Shown piece after piece: positions 28,857-37,682 of a DNA stretch of 56,197 nt. The stretch comes from Sandaracinus sp. (GTDB lineage Bacteria > Myxococcota_A > Polyangia > Polyangiales > Houyiibacteriaceae). The translations under genes and the position numbers were made by a program. The DNA lies in contig PABA01000134.1 in assembly GCA_002699025.1 (NCBI GenBank), forward strand, positions 1 through 56,197, written 5' to 3'. The notes under the pieces are model-generated. The model saw only the letters and a program-made list of their open reading frames with translations, was not told the DNA's origin and made no database searches. Numbering within the stretch: the stretch's first letter is position 1; each line of letters begins with the position of its first letter.

Positions 28857-30620
28857 ATGAGCGCGAACGGCTGGATCACGGTCGGCGTCGTCGTCGCCAT
28901 GGTGGCCGCGATGGCTCTGAGCCTCGCGGGGCCGGACATGGTGCTCGCCGCCGGCCTGACCCTCCTCGTCGCGACCGGCGTGCTCGGGCCCGACGAGGCC
29001 TTCCAGGGCTTCGCCAACCCGGCCGTCGTCACCATCGGCGCGCTCTTCGTCGTCGCCGCGGGCGTCCGCGAGACCGGCGCCCTCGACTACGTGGGTCGTC
29101 GGGTCCTCGGCACGCCGCGCAACGTCCCGGGGGCCCAGCTCCGCGTGATGCTCCCCGTGGGCGCGCTCAGCGCGTTCCTGAACAACACGCCCGTCGTCGC
29201 GATGTTCGTGCCGCTGCTCCAGCGCTGGGCCAAGCAGACCGGGCTCCGCGCCTCGCTCCTGCTCATGCCCTTGAGCTACGCGGCGATCCTCGGCGGGACC
29301 TGCACGCTGATCGGGACGAGCACGAACCTGGTCGTCGCCGGCATGGCCCAGGCCCGCGATCCGAGCCTCGACTTCGGCGTCTTCGAGACGAGCCCGCTCG
29401 GGCTGCCGGCGCTGGTCGTGGGCGTGCTCTGGGTGCTCTTCGCCTCGCGGCGCGTCTTGCGCGACCGCACGGGCGTCGACACGAGCTCGCAGGCCTCGCG
29501 CCAGTACCTCATCGCGCTCCGCGTGGAGAAGGGCTCGCCGGTCATCGGGCAGACCATCGAGGCGAGCGGCCTCCGTCGCCTCCCGGGCCTCTACCTGGTG
29601 GAGCTCGAGCGCGACGGGCAGGTCTTCCCGGCCGTCCCGCCCTCGGCGCGGCTCCAGGAGGGCGACGTGCTCCGCTTCACGGGCGTGGTCGAGACCGCCG
29701 TCGATCTGCGCAAGCTGCGCCTGCTGCCGGAGACCGATCAGGTGGACAAGCTCGAGGGGCGGCCCGAGCGGCGCTGGGTCGAGGCGGTGGTCGCGGCGCA
29801 GTCCTCGCTCGTCGGGCGGAGCGTGCGCGAGGGGGGCTTCCGCACGAAGTACAACGCGGCGATCATCGCCGTGCATCGGCAGGGCGAGCACGTCGAGGGG
29901 CGCGTCGGCGACATCGTGCTCGCGCCGGGCGACGTGCTCCTGCTCGAGACGCACCCGACCTTCGCGCGGAAGCACCGCGGGGACCCGGCCTTCGCGCTGG
30001 TGAGCGAGATCGAGGGGAGCGCGCCGCCCCGGCACGAGAAGGCCGGGCTCGCGTCGCTGATCCTGCTGACGATGGTCGGCGTGAACGCGGCGGGGCTCGT
30101 GCCGCTGGTGACGGCGAGCCTGGTGGCGGCGGGGGCGATGCTGCTCTGCCGTTGCCTGAGCGGGGCGGAGGCGCGTGGGAGCCTCGACGTGCGCGTGCTG
30201 CTGACCGTGGGGAGCGCGCTCGGCGTGGGGCTGGCGATGGAGCGGAGCGGCGCGGCGCAGCTGATCGGCGAGGCGGTGGTGGCGCTGGTGGAGCCCTACG
30301 GGAGGGTCGTCTTCCTGGCGGGCATCTACGCGGTGACGGCCCTGCTCGCGGGGGCGGTCTACACGGCCACCTCGGCGGCGCTGATGTTCCCGGTGGCGGC
30401 GAGCGCGGCGGCGGAGCAGGGGCTCCCGCTGATGCCCGTGGCGCTGCTGGTGATGATCGCGGCGTCGACGGCGTTCAGCACGCCGGTGGGCTACGCGGCG
30501 AACCTCATGGTCTACGGGCCGGGCGGGTACCGCTATGCGGACTTCCTGCGGCTCGGGTTGCCGCTGCAGGCGCTCGTGGGGACGTCGACCGTGATCGTGC
30601 TGGAGACGTTCTACTTCTGA
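28857..30620 (+). CDS. SLC13/DASS-family permease with two RCK_C (TrkA-C) domains
   Basis: This 587-residue inner-membrane protein has an N-terminal membrane half (~1-200) with FLNNTPVVAMFVPLL and GGTCTLIGTSTNLVV, the SNT-type substrate loop of the DASS family. Two cytosolic RCK_C-like domains follow (~215-300, ending EGDVLRFTGV; and ~305-385, ending PGDVLLLETHP). A second membrane half has ATSAALMFPVA and STPVGYAANLMVYGPGGY. This architecture is typical of SAC1-like sodium/sulfate or anion symporters. With a rhodanese two genes upstream, sulfur-anion uptake is one possibility (inference). The start is ATG 28857, directly before the first helix. Confidence 0.85.
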   Translation: MSANGWITVGVVVAMVAAMALSLAGPDMVLAAGLTLLVATGVLGPDEAFQGFANPAVVTIGALFVVAAGVRETGALDYVGRRVLGTPRNVPGAQLRVMLPVGALSAFLNNTPVVAMFVPLLQRWAKQTGLRASLLLMPLSYAAILGGTCTLIGTSTNLVVAGMAQARDPSLDFGVFETSPLGLPALVVGVLWVLFASRRVLRDRTGVDTSSQASRQYLIALRVEKGSPVIGQTIEASGLRRLPGLYLVELERDGQVFPAVPPSARLQEGDVLRFTGVVETAVDLRKLRLLPETDQVDKLEGRPERRWVEAVVAAQSSLVGRSVREGGFRTKYNAAIIAVHRQGEHVEGRVGDIVLAPGDVLLLETHPTFARKHRGDPAFALVSEIEGSAPPRHEKAGLASLILLTMVGVNAAGLVPLVTASLVAAGAMLLCRCLSGAEARGSLDVRVLLTVGSALGVGLAMERSGAAQLIGEAVVALVEPYGRVVFLAGIYAVTALLAGAVYTATSAALMFPVAASAAAEQGLPLMPVALLVMIAASTAFSTPVGYAANLMVYGPGGYRYADFLRLGLPLQALVGTSTVIVLETFYF

Positions 30621-30878
30621 GGGGGGCGCCGCTCGCTTCGTGGGTGGGGCGCGTCGCTGTGCGATGCGCGGAGCGAGGGCACGACGGCGCTGGGCGGCCG
30701 TCGAGGGGCGCCGGGGCCCTCTTCCTGCGGGCAGCGCGACGGGAAGGGAGGTCGCCGGGGCCGAGGTGGCTCGGGCCGTCCGTCGCGGGCTTCAGGTCCG
30801 TTCTCCTACGGGCACGGGCAGGGGCACGGGTTCGCTCGGGCAAGGGCACGGGTTCGCTCGGGGCTCTCTGCCCCTCGC
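30621..30878. other. 258-bp convergent intergenic region with a short direct repeat
   Basis: It lies between convergent gene ends. GGGCACGGGTTCGCTCGGG occurs at 30822-30840 and 30844-30862. I see no gene or clear terminator. Confidence 0.55.
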
Positions 30879-31898
30879 TCACTGCTCCGGGATCTGGAAC
30901 AGGATCTGCGGGTCCGGGGAGCCGTTCGGGAAGGCGGCGCCGATGAAGCTGATGATGCGCATCGTCGCCGTCTGGCCCTCGGCCTCGATCACCGCGCCGC
31001 AGCCCTCCGCGCCGCAGAGCGGACGCATGGTCGCGGAGATCGGCGAGTCGTCCTCCGTCGCGGCCCGCGCGCGCCAGGTGAAGGTGGCGTCCGTGGCGGG
31101 CGGCGCCTCCTCTTCCTCCCCGGCCTGGGGCGCCGGCGCGATCCCCTCGATGAGCTCGGGGCCGCCACCCCCGCTCGGCTCGGGGTCCGGGCCGCCGAAG
31201 CGCACCAGCTCCACCTTCATGGCGTTGCCGCGCGCGAAGAGGTTGATCTGCATGTTCCCGCCCTCGGCGACGTTCTGCGACTCGTAATCGCAGTTCACCT
31301 GGTGCCCCGCCTCGCAGGCCTCGCGCATCTGTTGCCAGATGGGCTTCAGCACGTCCCAGGGGCGCTGGTGCGTCGCCGGGAACTCGTGCGGCTCCTGGCT
31401 CTGTGGGCGCGAGTCGAAGCCCGCCAGCTTCAGCCAGCCGACCTCCGTGCCCTGGCCGCGCCGGACGGCGATGGCCGCCTCGCGGACGTTCTTCTGCTTC
31501 AGGGTCGCGAAGATGCGCGCCGTCGTGGAGTAGGGGAGGCTCGCGTAGAGGCGGAGCGCGGCGACCGAGGCCGCGGGCGCCGCGTCGATGGCGGAGGCGA
31601 GCGCGGGGATGCTCTCCCCCTCGGACTCGGCCGCGGGGAGGCTGCCGCCCTCGAGCTCGAGGACCGTGCGACCGTTCACGCGGAGCTTGGTCGGCGACGC
31701 CTCGACGCGCAGGGCGTTCTGCGGCTCCGAGTCGAAGCGAAAGGAGATCGGCAGCTCCATGACGCCGACGACCGGCTCGGGGGACTCGGCCTCCGCCTCC
31801 TCGGACTCGTCGTCGCAGCCCAGCGCGAGGCTGAGCACGGCGAGGGTGGAGGCGAGCGTGAGCGCGAGCGTACGGCGTCGGGAATCGAAGGACGACAT
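30879..31898 (-). CDS. lipoprotein with ExbD/TolR-like periplasmic region
   Basis: This 339-residue lipoprotein has N-terminus TLALTLASTLAVLSLALGC (Cys28). It has an acidic linker (DDESEEAEAESPEP), then residues ~50-150 resembling the periplasmic domain of ExbD/TolR: LRVNGRTVLELEGG, ALASAIDAAP, LRLYASLPYSTTARIFATLKQ and VREAAIAVRRG. The usual TolR N-terminal transmembrane helix is replaced by a lipid anchor. The C-terminal half has a Pro/Glu-rich linker and a small Cys-paired domain (PLCGAEGCGAVIEA). Function unknown. Confidence 0.65.
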   Translation of the reverse strand: MSSFDSRRRTLALTLASTLAVLSLALGCDDESEEAEAESPEPVVGVMELPISFRFDSEPQNALRVEASPTKLRVNGRTVLELEGGSLPAAESEGESIPALASAIDAAPAASVAALRLYASLPYSTTARIFATLKQKNVREAAIAVRRGQGTEVGWLKLAGFDSRPQSQEPHEFPATHQRPWDVLKPIWQQMREACEAGHQVNCDYESQNVAEGGNMQINLFARGNAMKVELVRFGGPDPEPSGGGGPELIEGIAPAPQAGEEEEAPPATDATFTWRARAATEDDSPISATMRPLCGAEGCGAVIEAEGQTATMRIISFIGAAFPNGSPDPQILFQIPEQ

Positions 31899-31906
31899 GG
31901 CGCCGG

Positions 31907-31912
31907 ACCATA
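31907..31912 (-). promoter_or_regulatory. putative -10 box TATGGT for the ExbD-like lipoprotein
   Basis: TATGGT ends 8 nt before ATG 31898. Confidence 0.45.
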
Positions 31913-31998
31913 CCTCTTTCGCGGTCGCTTCGCGACGGCGCGGCGTCCTCCCGCGTGAGCCCGGTTCGCGCCGGGCGGGCCCCCTCCTCGGGTTGATC

Positions 31999-32004
31999 TA
32001 TGCT
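31999..32004 (+). promoter_or_regulatory. putative -10 box TATGCT deciding the start of the Cys-rich lipoprotein
   Basis: TATGCT ends 7 nt before ATG 32012. It overlaps the alternative ATG at 32000, which argues that 32012 is the real start. Confidence 0.45.
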
Positions 32005-32011
32005 GTCGCGC

Positions 32012-34294
32012 ATGGTCCTTCGCTTCCTGCTCGCGGCAACCCTCCTGCTCGTCGCCTGCGGCCGTTCGCGCCTGGTCCCGCCGACGCCCCCGGTGGACGC
32101 GGGGCCCTCGGACGCGAGCTCGAGCTTCGACGGAGACACGCCGGACGCCTTCCTTCCGCGGCCCGACGGCGGGGAGTGCGCGAGCGACGACGACTGCCTC
32201 GGCGACCGCGTCTGCGAGGGCGGCGTCTGCGTCGCGGGGGTCGAGTGCCGGACGGATCTCGACTGCCCGGCGGGGGAGATCTGCGAGGACGCGACCTGCG
32301 AGCGCGAGGTGGAGTGCGCGAGCGACGGCGACTGCCCGGCCGGGAGCGCCTGCGTGCGCGGCGTCTGCGAGCGCGAGGTGGAGTGCGTCGAGCGCGCCGA
32401 CTGCGAGCCGGGCTTCGACTGCGTGGGGGGCACCTGCGAGGCGCTGCCCGAGTGCGTGGTCGACGGCGACTGCGGCGCCGCGGGCTTCACCTGCGAGGGG
32501 GGGACCTGCGCCTTCACCGGCGAGTGCCGGAGCGACGCCGAATGCACCGTGGGCTTCGCCTGCGAGGGCGCGCGCTGCACCTTCGTCGGCGAGTGCCTGG
32601 CGGACGGGGACTGCGCGCCGGGCTTCCGCTGCGACGCGGCGAGCTGCGTGCCGACCGGCTGCCTGACCGATCGGGACTGCGAGGAGGGCGAGGTCTGCGA
32701 CGCGCTCTCGCGCCGCTGCGTGCCGGCGAGCGAGTGCGAGCTCGACGCGGACTGCCCGGTGGGCGAGCTCTGCTTCTTCGGCCGCTGCTCGCCGCTCCGC
32801 CGCTGCCGCGACAGCTCGGACTGCCCGCCCGACGAGCGCTGCGACGGCTTCCGCTGTGTGGGCGACGACGCCTGCCGGGAGGACGCGGACTGCCCCGATG
32901 GGCTGCGCTGTGACTTCGGCTTCTGCCAGCCGACCGAGTGCATGGGCGACGCGGACTGCCTCTTCGGCTGGGAGTGCGTCGTCGGCCGCTGCTGGCCCGG
33001 CTCCTTCTGCGAGTCCGACGCGGACTGCCCCTTCCCGGGCCAGATGTGCGTCGGGCGCACCTGCCAGGGCTCGGAGTGCGAGGTCGCCGCCGACTGCCCG
33101 CCGGCCCTGCCGCCGAACGAGCCGGCCTGCATCGACGGGGCCTGCGTGCCGCTGCCGCCGCCGAGCTGCGGCGTCGACGCGGACTGCCCGGCCGGCCAGG
33201 TCTGCAACCTCGGCTTCTGCGGCGAGCCGGACCCGACCTGCCCGGAGGTGCCCTGCCCGGACGGTCAGGTCTGCGAGGACGCGGTCTGCGTGCCGCCGCC
33301 CGAGTGCGCGCGCGACGTCGACTGCATGGGCTCGGGGCTGGTCTGCGACGACGGGCGTTGCGTCTTCGGCGGCGAGTGCGTCGCCGACGCGGAGTGCCCC
33401 GAGCTCTACCGTTGCCGGGACGCGGCCTGCGTCTTCGTCGGCGAGTGCGCCCGGGACTCGGAGTGCGAGGAGGGCTTCGAGTGCGTGCTCGGGAGCTGCC
33501 GCTTCGTGGGCGAGTGCCGGAGCGACGCCGACTGCGCCGCCGGGGAGAGCTGCGTGACCGGGAGCTGCCAGAGCGAGCCCTGCCGCGAGAACACGGACTG
33601 CCCCGTGGGCACCGTCTGCAACATCTCCACGCGGGCGTGCATCCCGGACCAGGGCTGCGCCGACAGCCTCGACTGCCCGCTCGGATGGACCTGCCTCGGC
33701 GACCAGTGCTACGCGCTCCAGGCCTGCGCGCCGCCGGGCGAGATGGGCGGCTGCCCCGAGGGGACGTTCTGCGCGGACTTCGGCGCGTGCTTCATCGCCC
33801 CCGAGTGCACGCGCGACGACGACTGCGCCGGCGGGGAGGTCTGCGAGAGCCAGTTCTGCCAGCCCCCGCGCTGCGACGGGGATCGAGACTGCAACCACGG
33901 CTGGGAGTGCGTCGCCGATCGCTGCTTCCCCTGGCTCTTCTGCGGCACGGACGCGGACTGCGGACCTGGGCGCATGTGCATCAACAACCAGTGCACGGTC
34001 GAGGGGGGCTGCGTGGAGGACGAGGACTGCCCGCCCATGCAGAGCTGTCTCGCGGGCTTCTGCGTCTTCGTGCCCCCGAGCGAGTGCGAGGTCGACGCCG
34101 ACTGCGGCGCCGGGGAGATCTGCAACTTCGGCTTCTGCGAGGAGAGCACGCGCTGCCGCATCACGGCGGACTGCCCGGAGCCGGAGCAGGTCTGCATCGA
34201 CGAGTTCTGCCGGACGCCGATCGAGTGCCGCGTCGACGAGGACTGCGCCGGGAGCGAGATCTGCGACGAGCGGGGGCAGTGCGTGCCGCGCTGA
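32012..34294 (+). CDS. lipoprotein made of 30 tandem Cys-rich ECxxDxDCxxGxxCxxGxC modules
   Basis: This 760-residue lipoprotein has the signal MVLRFLLAATLLLVAC (Cys16) and an Asp/Ser linker (PVDAGPSDASSSFDGD). I count 30 modules of about 24 residues with the pattern [E/x]CxxDxDCxxGxxCxxGxC, for example ECASDDDCLGDRVCEGGVC. Each has four Cys, expected to form two disulfides. The module resembles Dickkopf-type Cys-rich repeats found in many myxobacterial surface proteins. The protein is probably an extended, rigid, surface-exposed rod. It is followed after 12 bp by a transmembrane Ser/Thr kinase on the same strand. The start is ATG 32012; ATG 32000 is an alternative. Confidence 0.85.
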   Translation: MVLRFLLAATLLLVACGRSRLVPPTPPVDAGPSDASSSFDGDTPDAFLPRPDGGECASDDDCLGDRVCEGGVCVAGVECRTDLDCPAGEICEDATCEREVECASDGDCPAGSACVRGVCEREVECVERADCEPGFDCVGGTCEALPECVVDGDCGAAGFTCEGGTCAFTGECRSDAECTVGFACEGARCTFVGECLADGDCAPGFRCDAASCVPTGCLTDRDCEEGEVCDALSRRCVPASECELDADCPVGELCFFGRCSPLRRCRDSSDCPPDERCDGFRCVGDDACREDADCPDGLRCDFGFCQPTECMGDADCLFGWECVVGRCWPGSFCESDADCPFPGQMCVGRTCQGSECEVAADCPPALPPNEPACIDGACVPLPPPSCGVDADCPAGQVCNLGFCGEPDPTCPEVPCPDGQVCEDAVCVPPPECARDVDCMGSGLVCDDGRCVFGGECVADAECPELYRCRDAACVFVGECARDSECEEGFECVLGSCRFVGECRSDADCAAGESCVTGSCQSEPCRENTDCPVGTVCNISTRACIPDQGCADSLDCPLGWTCLGDQCYALQACAPPGEMGGCPEGTFCADFGACFIAPECTRDDDCAGGEVCESQFCQPPRCDGDRDCNHGWECVADRCFPWLFCGTDADCGPGRMCINNQCTVEGGCVEDEDCPPMQSCLAGFCVFVPPSECEVDADCGAGEICNFGFCEESTRCRITADCPEPEQVCIDEFCRTPIECRVDEDCAGSEICDERGQCVPR

Positions 34295-34306
34295 GCGGGC
34301 CTCGGG

Positions 34307-36214
34307 ATGAGTGAGTACGCGGCGTCGCGGCTGGGGGAGACCCTGGACCGCTACCGGCTCGAGGCCGTGCTCGGGGAGGGGGGCTTCGGCGCCGTCTACC
34401 GGGCGCGGCACGTGATGATGGATCGCGCCGTGGCGCTGAAGCTGCTGCACCCGCGCATGGCGCACCAGGAGGTGCAGGAGCGCTTCGTGCGGGAGGCGCG
34501 GACGCTGGCGCGGCTCGGGCACCCGCACATCGTGGGCATCCACGACTGCGGAGTGGCGGCGACCGGGGAGATCTTCCTGGCGATGGAGCTGCTCGAGGGG
34601 GAGGACCTCGCGGGCGTGCTCGAGCGGCGCGGGGCGCTGCCGCCGGCGGAGGCGGTGGGGCTGATCGTGCCGGTGCTGGAGGCGCTCGAGGCGGCGCACG
34701 CGGCGGGGGTCGTGCACCGCGACCTGAAGCCGGCGAACGTGTTCCTGGCGCGGGTGCGCGGGGAGACGGTGCCGAAGCTCCTCGACTTCGGGATCAGCAA
34801 GGTCGAGGGGGCGGGCGCGGAGCGGAAGCTGACGCGGACGGGCTCGGTGATGGGCACGCCGCACTACATGGCGCCGGAGACGCTGCGCGGGGCGGGGGAG
34901 GTGGACCACCGGGCGGACCTCTACGCCGTGGGGGTGATGCTCTACGAGCTGATCGCCGGGCGGACGCCGCACGAGGCGGAGAGCTACGAGGCGCTGGTGG
35001 TGCGCATCGCGACCGACCCGGTGCCTCCGCTGGGGACGGTGGCGCCGGCCGCGGCCCCCGCGCTGGCGGCGGCGGTGGACCGGGCGCTCGCGCGGGAGCC
35101 GGGGGCGCGCTTCGGGAGCGCGGCGGAGATGGCGGCGGCGCTCCGGGCGGCGGTCGGGGCCGGCGGGGAGATGGCGCACGCGGCGACGGCGGCGAGCGGG
35201 GACTGGCAGCCGGTGGCGGCGGAGGGGCGGCGGGGCACAGGGCGGCGGGGCACGGGGCGGCGGGGAACCGGGCCGCTCACGGATCCGCGCGACGGCATGC
35301 CTTCGACGGCGGTGGCCACGCCTTCCTCCTGGCGCCCGCCTACGCCTCCGCCCGGGGCTGGGCCCGTCGCGCCCTCGCCCGTCGCGCCCTCGCCCGTCGC
35401 GCCCTCGCCCATCGCGTCCACGACGCCGCTGAAGCGCCGCGGGCGCGGGCCGGTCGTCGCCATGGCGCTCGGAGCCGTGCTCCTGGCCGGCTTGGCGGGG
35501 GTCGGCGTGTTCGTCGCGCTCGAGGGTCGAAGCGAGCCCGCGGGGGCGCCGCCGACCGCGCCGGTCGCCGCGGGACCGCCCGCCGGGCCGACGGCTCCGG
35601 CCGCCTCTGGATCCGTCGTCGTGCGGAGCGCCGAGCCGCCCAAGCCGCCGGCCGTGACCGACGCCCTCGGTGCGCGCCTCCCCGGAGCAGCGCGTGCCGC
35701 CGGGAGCTCGGGCGCAGCGAGCGCCGCCGCATCGAGCGCCGCCGCACCCAGCGTTGCACCGAGCGCCGCCGCACGGAGCGCCGCTGCACCGAGCGTTGCA
35801 CCGGGTGCTGGCGTGGCTGCACCGAGCGCGGAGCCGTCCAACGAGTCGGCGGCGTCGGGCGGGCCGGCGGCGCGCGTGGACTCGCGACCCGCTCCCACGC
35901 AGGCGCCGGCGGCCGGGGGGCGGATCCGGGTGCACGAGCCGCGCGTCGTCGGGGAGGTGCCGACGGACGCGATCTTCGATCTGGTGGAGCGGCGCCGCTC
36001 GCGCCTCGAGCGCTGCCGGCGGGACCGGGCCCATCGCGTCGCCATCCACCTCCACGTGCACGCGGGGCGCATCACGCTCGCCGGGCCGAACCCGAACGTG
36101 GACGCGGGGGATCCGGAGGTGGCGCGCTGCGTGGCGAACGTGCTGCGGGAGGGAGGGCCGCTGCCGGCGGGGCAGGGGATCGTGCAGCTGACGGTGGACG
36201 TGCCGCCCGGGTAG
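34307..36214 (+). CDS. transmembrane Ser/Thr protein kinase (PknB-like) with AgmX/TonB-like C-terminal domain
   Basis: This 635-residue protein has a kinase domain at ~15-285: the P-loop GEGGFGAV (23-30), Lys45 in AVALK, Glu63, the catalytic loop HRDLKPAN with Asp139, DFG with Asp160, and GTPHYMAPE. All key residues are present. A low-complexity segment follows (three GRRGT repeats and VAPSP repeats), then a transmembrane helix (~383-405), a long Ala/Ser/Pro linker, and a C-terminal domain of ~95 residues with one Cys pair (ERCRRD ... ARCVANVL). That domain resembles the C-termini of AgmX/PglI-type proteins. It lies 12 bp after the 30-module lipoprotein, so it may sense or regulate that surface protein (inference). 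Confidence 0.88.
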   Translation: MSEYAASRLGETLDRYRLEAVLGEGGFGAVYRARHVMMDRAVALKLLHPRMAHQEVQERFVREARTLARLGHPHIVGIHDCGVAATGEIFLAMELLEGEDLAGVLERRGALPPAEAVGLIVPVLEALEAAHAAGVVHRDLKPANVFLARVRGETVPKLLDFGISKVEGAGAERKLTRTGSVMGTPHYMAPETLRGAGEVDHRADLYAVGVMLYELIAGRTPHEAESYEALVVRIATDPVPPLGTVAPAAAPALAAAVDRALAREPGARFGSAAEMAAALRAAVGAGGEMAHAATAASGDWQPVAAEGRRGTGRRGTGRRGTGPLTDPRDGMPSTAVATPSSWRPPTPPPGAGPVAPSPVAPSPVAPSPIASTTPLKRRGRGPVVAMALGAVLLAGLAGVGVFVALEGRSEPAGAPPTAPVAAGPPAGPTAPAASGSVVVRSAEPPKPPAVTDALGARLPGAARAAGSSGAASAAASSAAAPSVAPSAAARSAAAPSVAPGAGVAAPSAEPSNESAASGGPAARVDSRPAPTQAPAAGGRIRVHEPRVVGEVPTDAIFDLVERRRSRLERCRRDRAHRVAIHLHVHAGRITLAGPNPNVDAGDPEVARCVANVLREGGPLPAGQGIVQLTVDVPPG

Positions 36215-36620
36215 GGCGGCGGTGGGAGCGCGAGCGCGCCGCGTCCAAGCTCCGAGCGGGAGCCCGAGCCCCAGCGCGAGCCCGAGCCTGAGCCCGAGTC
36301 CGAGCCCAAGCCTCAGCGCGAGCGGGAGCCCAAGCCCAAGCCCCAGCGCGTCGGAGTCCCAGCGGGAGCGGGAGCCCCAGCGTGAGCCCAAGCGCGAGCT
36401 GGAGCCCGAGCCCGAGCTCGAGCTCGAGCGCGAGCGGGAGCCTGCGCGGGAGCGGGAGCCCAAGCCCAAGCCCCAGCGCGAGCGGGAGTCCGAGCCCAAG
36501 CCTCAGCGCGAGCGGGAGCCCAAGCCCAAGCCCCAGCGCTAGGCGCGAGCGAGAGCCCGAGCCCCCAGTGGGAGCAGGAGCTCTCGCCGAAGCGGGAGCG
36601 GGGACCGCTCCGCGTCTCGC
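36215..36620. repeat. low-complexity GAGCCC/AAGCCC hexamer array
   Basis: From about 36247 to 36590 the sequence is built of GAGCCC, AAGCCC, GAGCGG and CAGCGC hexamers. A longer copy (about 50 bp beginning TCCGAGCCCAAGCCTCAGCG) occurs at ~36299 and again at ~36489. The plus strand is open for 106 codons (Glu/Arg/Lys/Pro-only), but I do not call it a gene. It separates the convergent kinase and coiled-coil genes. Confidence 0.7.
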
Positions 36621-37682
36621 TCAGTCCGTGCGGGCTTCGCGGTCTGCGTTCAGGGCGAGCTCGAGCTCTCGGCCGAGCGCGGCCACGGCGGTCTCGGCGC
36701 CGCGGGCGCGGTCGTGCTCGGCGGCGGCGGCGGCGAGCTGGGCGGCGACGCCCTCGAGGCATTCCACGATCTCGCCGGCCTCGCCGAGGACGCGCTCGGC
36801 GTCCCGCTCGAGCTCCTTCCGGCGCTCCTGGGCCTCGGCCGCGGCGCCGGTGATGCGCGCGGCGGCGGCGCGCAGGCTCGCGGCCTCGGCCTGCTGCCGG
36901 GCGACGAGCGCCTCGAACTCCCGCGCCCGCTCCTCCACGTCCACGTAGGCCGGGCCGAGCCGGTCGACCTCCTTCTCGACGGCCGCGCGCGCCTTCCGGG
37001 CGCGGCGAAGAAGGAGGCCCCAGCGGTCCCGGCGACGGCCCACGAGGCCGAGCGCGAGGAGCGGGAGGAAGAGAGCGCCCAGCCCCGCGAGCGCGAGGCC
37101 GAGACCGCTGGGGCCCGGGTCGGAAGAACGATGGGAACGGGGGGGCGCGGCCGCGGCGCTCGGCGCCACCGCCGCCACGGGCGGGGCGACGACGAGCACC
37201 TCGATGCGCCCCCGAAGCTGGGAGGCGGCCTCGCTGCGCGTCTGGAGCTGGCGCGCGGCGAGGCGGGCGATGGCGAAGGCGACCCGCGCGTCCCCGGCGG
37301 GGAGGCGGACGCGGTAGCGGTGCGCGAGCCGGTCCTCCTCGAGGAGCTCGCTCCCCGGGGGGAGGAGCACGAAGGGACCGTCCGCCTCGAAGCGGGCGCT
37401 CTCGGCCTTCCGCGCGAAGGCGTCGAGCTCGGCGCCGTCGAAGGTGCTCGAGACCGTGCCCCGGAGCTCGACGACGCGGCCCTGGCCGAGCATGGGCTCG
37501 AGATCGAGCGGCTGGCCATCGAGGGGGAGGGCGAGCCGGTCGGTCACCCGCTCGGCCGCGGTGTCGGCTGCGGTGTCGGCTGCCGGGTCGGCCGGGGCCT
37601 CGGCGCCCTGCTGCGCCTCCGCAGAGGCCGCGACGCCGCCGAGGGCGAGCGCCGCGAGCCAGAGCAGCGTGCGGCGGGTCAT
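36621..37682 (-). CDS. coiled-coil membrane protein coupled to the VWA lipoprotein
   Basis: This 353-residue protein has a signal peptide (~1-24, MTRRTLLWLAALALGGVAAS then AEAQ) and a periplasmic region (~25-185) with strand-like segments (VVELRGTVSSTFDG, AHRYRVRLPAGDARVAFAIA). A transmembrane helix follows (~190-212, GLGLALAGLGALFLPLLALG), then a basic stop and ~135 residues of Ala/Glu/Arg-rich cytosolic coiled coil. Its ATG overlaps the TGA of the upstream VWA gene by one base (TGATG), so the two are translationally coupled. No family recognised. Confidence 0.75.
   Translation of the reverse strand: MTRRTLLWLAALALGGVAASAEAQQGAEAPADPAADTAADTAAERVTDRLALPLDGQPLDLEPMLGQGRVVELRGTVSSTFDGAELDAFARKAESARFEADGPFVLLPPGSELLEEDRLAHRYRVRLPAGDARVAFAIARLAARQLQTRSEAASQLRGRIEVLVVAPPVAAVAPSAAAAPPRSHRSSDPGPSGLGLALAGLGALFLPLLALGLVGRRRDRWGLLLRRARKARAAVEKEVDRLGPAYVDVEERAREFEALVARQQAEAASLRAAAARITGAAAEAQERRKELERDAERVLGEAGEIVECLEGVAAQLAAAAAEHDRARGAETAVAALGRELELALNADREARTD

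Noticed and set aside
32000-32011. ATG 32000 as start of the Cys-rich lipoprotein
   Set aside because: It overlaps the putative -10 box TATGCT, and the signal peptide is better formed from ATG 32012. It is kept only as an alternative.
31676-36499. Minus-strand open frame of 1607 codons across the Cys-rich and kinase genes
   Set aside because: The opposite strand carries complete kinase motifs and a lipoprotein signal. The long minus frame has no coherent domain.
36222-36542. 106-codon Glu/Arg/Lys/Pro protein
   Set aside because: The frame consists of hexamer repeats, has no ribosome-binding site and shows no sign of selection.
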